Origin: Reticulitermes lucifugus
Lineage: Eukaryota > Arthropoda > Insecta > Blattodea > Rhinotermitidae
Length of the DNA: 39,859 bases
Assembly (NCBI GenBank): GCA_026260175.1
Contig: JAKCWW010002752.1
Location: 14,014 to 53,872 of the forward strand
Direction of reading: 5' to 3'
Shown here: positions 26,501-38,500 of the stretch, in pieces
Layout: every line of letters starts with the position of its first letter
Numbering within the stretch: position 1 is the first letter of the stretch
The notes under the pieces: model-generated
The model's input: only the letters and a program-made list of their open reading frames with translations
Database searches by the model: none
What the model was told of the DNA's origin: nothing
Program-made: the position numbers and the translations under genes

Positions 26501-29500
26501 TCATTTGGTTGACTTTAATTTTCGCTGAGCCATACAGAATTAAATTAACTTCGGTACCAAGGGTTTTGGAGCTTGGTTAGTGTAGTCAGTACAATGACTA
26601 GGCCACAAACTCGATGTCCTAGCAATCATGGTTTGATTGCTGCTAGGTGTAATTGATTGATCTCTTCTCCAAAACATCAAGACTAACTCTGGGGTTCACC
26701 CAGCCTCATATCCAATTGGTACCAGGAGCTCTTTCCTTGGAGGGCATAGCAGCTGGGATGTGAAGCTGACCACTCACCCGCATCTAGTACCAAGGTTAAG
26801 AATGGAGGGAGCTATACTTTCAAACATCCCCCCCTCCCATATGCCATCATGGCATGCACAAGGACAACTTTACCTTTTACCATTCATTTTAGCCATATAC
26901 TAATCCTAAGTGTTTTGTTTCACACACACAGTTCCATTACATATTAGTTTTTACTACAAAAATTAAACTGAATACAACTCGTATAAAACATACAAAACAT
27001 GATAAACACAGACCGTGATCATACCAGGAGGCATGACCTCATATCACAGGTTATAGGTGTAGTAGTTAACAGACCATTTGAAGATCGACTACATTGGCTG
27101 TATGGGGAATTGCTACTATCTGGAAACTGACTACTAACACCAGCAGGAAACTTAAGACGACCATCTAAAGGAGTGCTTAGAATGACATTTCATCAGAATC
27201 CATCATCAAGGGGTTTAAAAAGTGCTGTTTGTGTCGCATGATATGAATCAAATAAATGATGATGTCCTATGGGAGGATGATCAGGAAGAAAACATTTCTT
27301 CTACTGATGAAAATGTTGGCAGTGACCAGTTAAATCAGTGATGTGCTTGTAACTTTCTACTAAAAGCATACCATCAATATTTTAAATCTGAGTTTATTTA
27401 ATTCCAGAATATTAAGCATGTAAACACCACATGACATACAAACCTGGCTAATGTGAATATAGGTATATTCATGAAAACTGAAGATAATGAAGGAGGGCAA
27501 TCTTATATTCAGATCAATATGGCACATGTCTGTCAGCTGTATTAAGTGGGACCCAATAGCATGGCACGTCCTAAGGTTGCAGGTGGAACGGATTGCCTCC
27601 AGGTATGAAAGGTACCTATGAATACACTGCATATGCATTTGAGGACAGCTAACAAGGTTCAGCAGGTGGTTAACCCCCCTCAACATAACAGCAGGAATGC
27701 CACCTACCTCTCCTTGTCATTCATCTCCCTGTAGCAATCAGCCAGTTCAAGATGTGTTTGTATCGCTAAGTGTCTCCAGTTTTCTTCTTCGAATGTTTTA
27801 AGTGCATCAGCAAGAAACACAGCTGCTTTCTGCATCTCACCCAGCTGCAGGTAAAATGCTGCTAAATCTCGGCCAATCATACGTGCTGATCGAATCCGAC
27901 CTATGTGTTTGTAAGTTCCCATGGCAAGTTCAGCTAGTTCCTGAGAAATATAGTGACTTTTCTGACACATAAAAGAAGCAGAGATCACGATAAACATAAA
28001 CATATACATCAATTCAGAGTTAGCATGATTAAAACAGATCAAGAAAGGGTGAGATCACAAGTGTAAACATGACTACCAACATTTCAGAGAAACATACTTG
28101 AAGACAGAGGCTGTATATTCAAGTACTCACCTGCCAAACTACACAGCATCATATCCCAGAAGACTACAATATGAATCTTCACTACCACGAACACCTCACA
28201 CCTTGTATGCTATGAATGATACTGTTACTATCACCCTCTGTTAAATGCCAGATCATCAGACAGTTCCCCAGAATCTAAATTTACTACCTAATGTTGCTAT
28301 TTTCAGTTTCACTGAAAGCATTCTTTAAATTTTCTTTCATGGAAATGATGTTCTAATAAAAGTTATTCCACCATCCATTAGGGAAAATGTTTACCATAAC
28401 CAGTAATACAAGACAACTTATGAGCTACTGCACTGCTGTAAAGAATATTGAAATTAGGTGACATGCTCTATGTGTTGACAGACTTTAGGACAAAAAGTCA
28501 TTCTGATATGTCCAGCATATTTAAATAAGCCAACAATGTTAACTTAGTAAAAACTGCAAATTTTCTGAAAGTGATTGCTAATATGTAAAATGCCATGATG
28601 AGAAATGACTGGACATTACAGATGTACATGCCCCATAAATTACCAGATAATGTTTCTTGAAAGCTTCTTTGGATGAAAGTGCTTCCTTCAATTTGTCAGT
28701 AGGTGTAAGCTCTTTGGCGTTTCCCTGGGAGTCTCCCATACCAGCTGAGAGACCAACCACTATATGTAGTTGCTCACTGGTAGGCTCGTTGCCTGGCATA
28801 AGGCCGCAGAGCTGACCTAAGTCACGCAGCTGAAAACACAACTCATATGTAGGAATTACATTTCTGGCTTTCATAAAAGTAAGGACACGGTAAATAATAA
28901 TGTATACCACACTGTACCACCTTATACAAAAATAAGGGGGTGAAACTTTATATAGCAAAGAAGTATTTATGTAGATGAGGGCTGTAAATGAAGTAAACAG
29001 TCCTTTCTCTTTACAGCTTTATATGTGGGTACAGAAAAGGAATATAAAAATTGTGGGGAAAAACCCATCCACAGAGCCCTAAAAAGTTCAGCTGCAGTGA
29101 CATAAAAAGTTCAAGAATTCCAAATAGACACAAGCTATGGAAATACATCTGCAGTGTCCCAGAAAGTTCAAGAATTCTGAACAGGTATCGGTTATGTGTG
29201 TCCCATGGAAACTCACCTGCATTGCCCTAGAGAGCTCAACAAACACAAAAATGATCCTTCAGGTTTCATAATAGGCAGATGATTTCTTGACCTGCTGAGG
29301 GACTATTAGCTTTCCAAGACCATGAGAGAGCTCCCAATTTGTGGTGTAAAGTGTTGGTGAGTAGACTGATAAATAGTAATGGAAAACATATACAGACCTC
29401 TTTGAGCTTATGTGAGACTCGAGATTCTCACTGTGGTGTTGCTGAAGATACAGGTCTTCTGGGATGCGATGCTGTGTCACTGGTTGAGTAGTTCCCAACA

Positions 29501-32500
29501 TTTTGAAGGACAGGATCAAGTGGTTATAGAAGACTAGCTAGCTATTCCTCTTGGCACTAACTACTCACCCAATAACACAGCGTCACATTCAGAAGACTTG
29601 CATCTTCATCTACGAGCTTGGTGGAAATTAAACCCATGACCCCAGTATTTGCTCAGTACAAAATGATATGCCTTAAACTGCCTCACCACTGGAAATAGCA
29701 ACTATTTACATGTTCAAAATAGTATAAATGGTACATCAGTGTTTAATGTGACCATTACAAAAAGATCTAAGTGGACGCCAATCAAGCAGAATTTCTGAAA
29801 TTCAGTTTCGTATGCCTGTATTCTACTCTGCAGTAAAGAAACTGCAGTGAGCTCACATTCATAATGTGCACATGTAGAAATGGTACATTAGTGAGTCTCA
29901 CCTTGTCTCGAGCATAAGCCCACAGACTTGCAGTGTAAAGTGAATATGCTTCTACTTGGCCACTGTCATTGAAGCGTTCACAAGTGTGTAAAACCTCTAG
30001 GCAGCAGAGAAACACCCAGCAAGCAACGGCCCCTGGTGGGGCCGAGATCTCAAGAATTTCCAGTTCTTTGATACAATTGTGAAGAAATGGCAAGGACCGT
30101 TGAGCTATCTGAAACAGATATTTTAAGATGCTTAAGATACAAAACTGTATGAGAAATAAAGTAGAGAGGTAAGTTACGTACATGTAAACCAAAATGCCAT
30201 TAGAAATTCTCAGTGTTGCACATCTCTTGAATATGAAACACTGTAACCATGCAACATTTTCAGAAATAAAATAAAAATATCTCTAACCTTTAAAGGCTGT
30301 GTGTTGCAAAACAGGTACCCACTGACTTACATGACAGCTGAGTTAAAAACAGTGGTTGTATAGCTTGAAATCATGCAACTAAATTATTATTACTCCTATT
30401 TTCTGACTGGTCCAGCACTGCAGTTCTGCAACTTTCATACATCTATTTCATTGCAAGACTTGCTTACAGCTGCTGTTCCATACTGCTTACAAGCAATACA
30501 TTAAGAACATTATGTGAAACAGCTTTCTGATCAAGTTTTTGGTAACACATATGTCAATATCAAAACTCTTTCAAAGGCAGGTTGAATATATTGCTATGGC
30601 AACTTTCCAGTAAACATGGGGAAAGAGATGAGTTCAAGACAGATAGACTGGGTATCAGAAAGGTGGATAGGAAAGTATGCTCAGATAAATCAAAGACAAC
30701 AAAAAGTTACACAAAGTACAGGTAACTTCTGCAACTACTAGTCAGTAGGTTCATGGATGACAGTCACAAAGTGAGTCACCATATTTTGAACCCATATTTC
30801 CCATAAGAATAATGTTATATTGGTTGGTTCAGAGGCATAAGGACAGGTTATGTCTGGCCATTTATCTGTACAATCAAAAGTTTTCACACTTCACGAATCA
30901 GTCCACCACATTTTCCATCCCTACTGATTGCATTGGCCTAGCAACCTTCACGTCCTTCAAATACCTGTCCTTATTCTTCAAAACTGTGCTCACAGTTGAA
31001 TGCGACAATTTGAGCTTGCATGTGACCTCACTCAGTTTCATTCCTGACAACTTCATGCTTCAAGAATATAGAAGGAGGAAAGAACAGGAAAAAAGCAAAG
31101 AAGGAAGGAAAGAAAAAAGGACACAAGACAATAGGAAGAATGAGAGAAAAAATGGAGAAAGAAAGAAAGGCAAATAAATAAATAAATAAATAAAGCCAGA
31201 AGACAGACAATACAAGATTCAGGACTGGAAAGAGTACATTTCTTGAACATACTCTATATGTACTCTTAATTTCACTCATCTAGTATTTTCCAGTCATGTT
31301 ACCAGCGAAAACTTTATGTCATTTAGCAATCTTACCTCCCAAGGTTTGAATGTAAGGAGAAGCATAGCACACTGTCGAGAGAAAAGGTAGCTGCGAAACT
31401 CAAGTAACGACGCCTTACATTCCTTCAGTAGTGACCTCTGTGTCCGATTGACTGTCTGACCTAACATCAAACCAGGCCAGCTGTCAAATGGACACTGGAA
31501 GTTGCTCAACCACTCTGGAGTTTCTGCACACAACATGAATTTAATTCAACTTTAATGGATTCTGACAATGATATATAATCACAGCCACACCCACAATTTT
31601 GAACATTCACCATCATATCAATCTATAAAAAAACCATGGACATTATCGAACATCTCAGGTTACAAAAAAACCATAATACTTCAGAAGCTGGATTCACCTC
31701 TGTCTTCAGGTGGAATGGATATAGGGGAGAACCTACTCTGGTGGGCTGAATATGGAGGCATAGTCAGCCTTTCAAATGTTGTGGGTTTTACAGCCTAAGA
31801 TAATGCAAAATGTCCAAAATATTCGGCATGACTGTGAACATAAAGTTACTTTTGACAAGCTCAAAAAACACAGCAAAAGATTTCACCTTACCACCAACAT
31901 TAGAGTTGAGGACGAACTGTGTGAAGAGAGCATCCAATTCATCATACTGAACCAAGGCCTCCTCATAGAGACCTAACATTTCCAACACAAAAGCCATTTC
32001 CTCCTGCAAATGAAAGGAAAACTGTATGTATATTAACTTATAACTGGAATAAAAACCTGTTCCTGGCCTGGGATATGGCTCTTTCCTTATCAATATCACA
32101 CTACAGTGAAATGCTCTTAAGACATTTCTGGAAAAATTCTATGAATTTGGCTTATTATGTGGGAAAATGACTTAAATGTGTAAGCCTGATAATGATAATT
32201 CTGTACTGAAACCGACATCCCCTTTGGTAGAATATTATTCCATATAAATTCTGCACTATATGATTTAATTTCACCATCAAACCACATTTCAAGTCTTACA
32301 TTCTTTAGTGATTTTGACACAGTCTTTGACACAAGATTTCTTTTATAGATGAACTGTTCATTCTTACCTGAGCTATTTCATAATACTAAGTCTACCTTAC
32401 TATATTTTGCTGTTTTCACCCTTTTCCCAGCTCAACTTGTCACTTAAACTGAGTACTGTGTCTCACATTTTAAGTTGTCACAAATGAAAACTTCTTAAAC

Positions 32501-35500
32501 AATTCTTTTTACAAGGAAAATTTTAAGTAGCATCCACCACGCTCATAATATCCACATTTTCTTGAACTGAGAGAAGCTTACATTTTGTGCCACTTTTTGA
32601 TGTTGCAGCCATGCTGATCACATCTTCAGTACTTACTGGCTATACAGGATAAAACTTGTACACACATAAGCAGTTCCAAGTGAATGCAAAAGGCACATAA
32701 ATTTTGCACACAGAATACTTAAAATCATTACAATTAAAGTGAAACAGAGTCACAAAGTGATACATTAAAACCATGCTGACTCATGTTGCAAATTACATGT
32801 GGTTCATGACATATCAAGCTGTGTGAAACGCATATGTGGACATAAAAGGCAGTGAAATCATAAAGTAACGTCATTTCCTGCCACACTTTTCCACGAATTA
32901 ACGTTGAGTTGCTTATCTGTACCTCTGATCTGTGAAGGAAATGACCTTGGAGATAAATCTTTAGGAACTTAGATCATTTCCTTACTGTATGTCACTAACA
33001 AATTAAATGAATGAAAAACTGTTTAAGATTTTGATGCAAATGCATATTAGATGGGTGAAATTGTGCATTGTAAAATTTTTGTGTATTAAAAGAACAACAT
33101 ATATGTTACTCATGTGGGGAAATTTTGGTACTAAACTATTCTGAATTCTTAGGCAGGGAAACTTTGTAAGCAGGTACGTCTTAAGAGGGTCTCACTGTAT
33201 ATAGTAGCTAAAACTTTAAAGAAGATATAACACTCAAACTAGAAAATAAAGTATGCTCTTGTAATTAAACAGAGATGGAGCAGCACAGTCAATACAGTGA
33301 TTGCACTATGAGCTGGCAACTAGAAAATTGGTGTTTGATTTATGGTGGGGGACTGACTGGCTCTGAGCCCACCCAACCACTTATTCATTCGGTACCTGGG
33401 TGTAATGCCTTCTTTTCATCTACATTTGGCACCGAAAAGTTAAGAAAGCCTGGAGCTATTCCTCCACAAAACAGCTAAGGCACACAGTGGGCTGTAATGC
33501 CAATCCTTTATCATCAGCAGTGTAAATGTGAGGAGGAATCACCTGTAGAAGAAAATACTGACAGAAGCTCCACCCCAGTTCGTTGCGACGTTCCCTCTTG
33601 TCCCTAATCACTTCTTCAAACCTTATTAGAGTACGATTATAAGCAGCAAGGAGCAGGTGTCGAGTCCTAGCCAGCAGTCCACGCCATGACTCTGCAGATC
33701 TTGATTCTGATCGAATAGGGTTGATCACAGACAAACATCTACAATATTAAAACAAGATAACAGGTAACTTGACAGCTCAACACTACCAACATTTGTCTAC
33801 ACTCAACATTTAATTTTATGAATTTCACATTATATCCACCGCGCATTTTGATAATAATTCACAATTTTTAAAAACCAACAAATGCACTATATTATCAAGT
33901 ACTGTTTAATATCCCCTATATATGTTTCAGCTCCAGTTGAACCATCTTCAGGGGGTCAAGGTTTATATTCATATTACATCCATTAGTTAATCTGATGATA
34001 TAATATATATACATCACAATACAAAATCAAATTACTATCACATTAACAGGCTACGATTCATAACATGACGTTGCACAATCTTTTTAGACTGTGACACAAA
34101 TTGCGTCTGTTTTTAAAGTATAAATATAAAGTATAAAATATAAGAAATATAAAAGGTAGACACTTCAGCAGGTAGATTTGTCATTAAAATTGAAGATTGT
34201 CATTAAAAATTAAAAATTGCTGGCAGTGGTTTCTTATATGCAAATTGGAGTTGACCAAGTCCTGTTAGTTGTCTTGTATTATCAAGTGTCTACCTTTTAT
34301 ATTCCTTATATTTTATACGTTATATTTACACTTTAAAAACAGACACAATTTGTGTCACAGTCTAAAAAGATTATGCAACGTAATTTTATGAATCGTAGCC
34401 TGTTAATGTGACAGTAACTCTTTTTTATATTGTGATGTATATATATTATATCATCTGATTAACTACTGGATGTAACATGAATGTAAACCTTGACCCCCTG
34501 AAGATGGCTCAACTGGAGATGAAACATATGTACAGGATATTAAACAATACTTGATAATATAGTGCATTTGTAGGTTTTTAAAAATTGTGAATTTAATTTT
34601 ATGTTTACCTGTCTCTGGGGAAGAACGTGCAGTGAATACGTTTGAGAACAATGCAATGAGGGGAATATTTGGACCCAGGACAGAGAAAGTAACAGAGGCA
34701 AGGAGAAAACTGTAGATAATTTGTACTCTTTTAACAAATACAGGGAATATTTTTTACCACATCCCTGAGCACAGTAGCTGTCACAGAAGCATTATCATAT
34801 ACAAAGTCCACACTTCCTGAGAACTTAGAGTGTTTTCCTCCTGCAGTTCAACTTAAATCATTTCAAAGAAGAGTCATGAAGTGCTGGCCTCCTGCATCTA
34901 AGCAGGCCTTGCACCATCTGAAAACATTTTTTGACAAATGACAAAGCTTGTCTTCAATTATTAACAATTTCTCTTTGAAAATTATTCTTCAATTCTTGCC
35001 AAGAAAGTGGATTGTCCTACATTTTCTCTTCTTTTGTTAATTTCCTGAATAATGGTTTCAGGATTCATTCAACATAATGGTTGGAATTTGTTTGTTCAAA
35101 AAACACATGATCTATGAATTTGCATACCTGCACTGCACACAAGACTAAAACTTACGGTCATGTAAAGAAGTTCCTTAACTGCATGGGGATTTCCATTAAG
35201 GCCAATATTTATTATTCAGGCTGTTTACATTCCTACCTAATGTAAGCCATACCTCAGAGAGACAAGCACAAGTTTCTGTACTTTCAAATTTCACACTATT
35301 ATCACCGTGCATTTCTATGAATCAAATGAAGTAAAAAGACCAACTAATGCACTATTTGACCACTTTAATGTAGTGTCTTTCTTATACACCTGTAGGGTGT
35401 ATAAGAAAGACACTACATTAAAGTGGTCAAATAGTGCATTAGTTGGTCTATTTATTTAATTTCTGTACTTTATTTTTCTCCAGCACTCAACCTATATTTG

Positions 35501-38500
35501 AAATTTTTCCACTGCTCAGTACACTGTTCTTTTACATGGCATTGTTGATGTTGGATGTTTCTAACAAAACGTTTAGTGATATTTTTTCCGTGGTGCATTC
35601 TTTGCAGAAGTATCATAAAAGAACACCCTACGTTCAAACAAATATATTTCACAAGCACACAGAAACTGAGATTCACGTGTAAGAAGACAAGAGTGACATG
35701 TAAGTACCCATTCCAGCCACTAAAGTTATCGCAACATAAACACAGCGACAGTGTCAGCAAAGAAGCCCACACATGCCAAGTTCATATTTTTCCATGCTCA
35801 GGGACATGATAAATCAACCTCTCTGTATTATTAGATGTTTAATTCAAGGAGGATATGACAGGCACAGCATGTGGCACACAAGCAGAGAATAGAAAGGTGG
35901 ATTTTCATGGGAAAACCTGAAGGAAAGAAACCACTTCAAAGACCTAGGCAGAGATGGGAAGATATTAAAATGCATCGTATGTTAACATGATAAGAGTTTA
36001 TGGATTGAATTTGTCTGGCTCAGAATAGGGATCAGTGGCAGGCTTTTGTAAATATGGTAATTGACCTTCAGATTCCATAAAACGCACAGCATGTCAATGA
36101 CTCTACCACATGCAGTTACAGTACAATCCTGACTTAAAAGTCTCTCAGTTTAAGATTTTCCTGCATTTCAGGTTCATTTTTTGTAGTCCCGGCCAAAACC
36201 CACATATAAATAATTCATAATTCTCCCCCATTTTAGGGTTTTCCTGCATTTAAGACCAGAAAATTCAGCCCATACACCGTTTTGGAGCCTCAATTTAGGG
36301 CTTGGGTTTACAACTTTGGAGTACGGGTTCTGTAAATAATGCCATGATTATGCACAATGAAAGTGAAGTGATGTCAGAACTAATTGTGAACTATCACAGC
36401 AGTGGACTACTGATTCTCAGCAGTTGGTGAGCACGAGATTGTTCAAAAAGCCTGTGGCAGGAGCCACTTACATATATGCCTCCCACAAAACACATATACA
36501 AATATAAAAATAAAATGGATTGAACAAAACTATCATTAGGTTTACATTCGTAGTGAATATAACATTTTAGTAATGACTGCGGCAATTTTCTGTTTCATTC
36601 TGACACAACCCCCATTTCAGGTTTTCCTCAATTTAAGGTATAAAAAGCTTATATCCCCAAGGAATCTTACATGGTGGATTCTTCTGTAGTTATTTACCTG
36701 TCTCCAAGTTTTGAAGCAAAATCGCTCCTTATTTTATCAAGAACGGTGGTTCTGGGCAACAATTTATTTGTCTTCTTAATATCATATGTTTCTACAAGAA
36801 CAATCATCCAGTCTTGAATGTTATGCTGACTTAATGTTTTCAGCCAGGCTTCAATCTCTTCGCGCACTGATGTCTTATATACATCCACATCCTGAAAACA
36901 ACAATATACATAGTTCACACATGTAACTTAATTTCCCTTCCTTGGATGATAATTACAGCATCAGTACAAATAACAACATTACAACACACCAACTAATTAG
37001 CCCTAATGAGCCAGATAATAGTCCTACAAGACAGAAGAAAGAGGCACGCATATGTAGATGATATCTCAGTACTACTGAAAATCGACTTGAAAAATATAAT
37101 AGTGCCCACATTGAAAAAGTATCTGAGCAGATCTGACATATGGCACCGAACAAAGTTTAAATGGTACTCCTTAAGTACAGCACCTTCTGCCTTTCCATTT
37201 CATATCTACAACATTGCCTGTTTCTTGTGTGGGTATCTCACACTAAGGGAATAACATGGACTGGGGGTGTCAAGAACAGGGTGCTGGTGAGAATATTTGG
37301 ATCCAAGAGGGAGGAAGTGACAGGAACATGAAGCAAATTACTTGAGGAGCTTCATAATTTGTATTCTTAACCAAATATTATCAGAGTGATCATATCAAGA
37401 AGGGTGAAATAGACAGGGTATGTAGAATGCAAGGAAGAGATGAGAAATGCATACGGAAGTTTGGTAGGAAAACCTAACAGCTTCCAAATGGAAGAATAAT
37501 ACTAAAATGGCTCCCAAGTAAACAGGTTGCAATAGTATGGATCAGATTCATCTGGATCAGGACAGGGTCCATTTAAGACTTGGAGGCAAAAGGCAAATAA
37601 TACAGAAGAGTGGGCTTCCGTCATAAACAAAGTCATGATTGTTACAGGGCTGTACAGCCAAGGAGATAGTTACACACTTACTAAATATAATAATGACACA
37701 TCAATTACAGATACATGACACAAAAATAATCTTTAAATATTTATAACAATAATGTAACTTACATTACTAAACACTAAATTTATTGTTTTTTCCTATTCTT
37801 CTGTTTAAAATCAAGCCCATTAAGCCAGGGAACTGGTAAAATAAGAGTCCAAGGTACTTTTAAAAAAACTTATAAAACAACAAAAATGAAAAACAAGCAC
37901 TGGCAGCAGAACCTGAAGATTCACCATTGGTAATACCAAAGCATGCCACTGGACATGATCCTGAACCACTTTGATCCATCTCCCTAAGATAAATCTGAAT
38001 TTTATCTTCACATCCCATTATCAGTCTACAAAGGTGATATTTTCTAAGAGGCTCTCTCACCAAAATTCAGTACGTATCGCTTATAACCCTATGAGAAGTT
38101 CAGGACGTGTCACACAGCCTTCCAGTGCTGTTCCCACCTCACAAGGTCACACAGGTTATCAATGTGAGGGAAAGTTAAGCAGTAATTACACCAACAGGTT
38201 AACCTGTTTATCTCGCACAGATGTTTGAAATATTTTACAGAACTGAACTTAAATTTTTATGGTGGAAATAGTACTTAGCTGAGCAGTGAGTGACTTGTCA
38301 CAAATCATAAGATCATTCTGTAAGAATTATAAAATAATTATCTCTTGTTAATTGAAATGTCTGTGGATGTGAAAATAATGCATTACGTGAAATAGGTTCT
38401 GATATAATTATGTTTGACATTTTATGGTTTGTCAGTGACAATCCACTCTAATAACAATTAAACAATAAATGACATAACAGGTTCTAACAGGAAACGAATG

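Larger units (their letters stand above)
33856..34594. repeat. Fold-back element with 310-bp arms carrying hammerhead-like motifs
   Basis: Left arm 33856-34165 and right arm 34284-34594 are inverted copies, differing at scattered single positions (roughly 90% identical by eye), around a 118-bp spacer. Each arm ends outward in a box close to GTGCATTTGTTGG and carries one hammerhead-like motif (E and F). No coding potential seen. The inverted pair resembles the inverted pseudo-LTRs of Penelope-like elements; it may be a solo or non-autonomous derivative. In intron 3 of TRAPPC10. Confidence 0.8.

Noticed and set aside
37036..37090. AYVDDIS as a Penelope-type reverse transcriptase
   Set aside because: Only about seven residues fit; flanking sequence shows no other reverse transcriptase motif.
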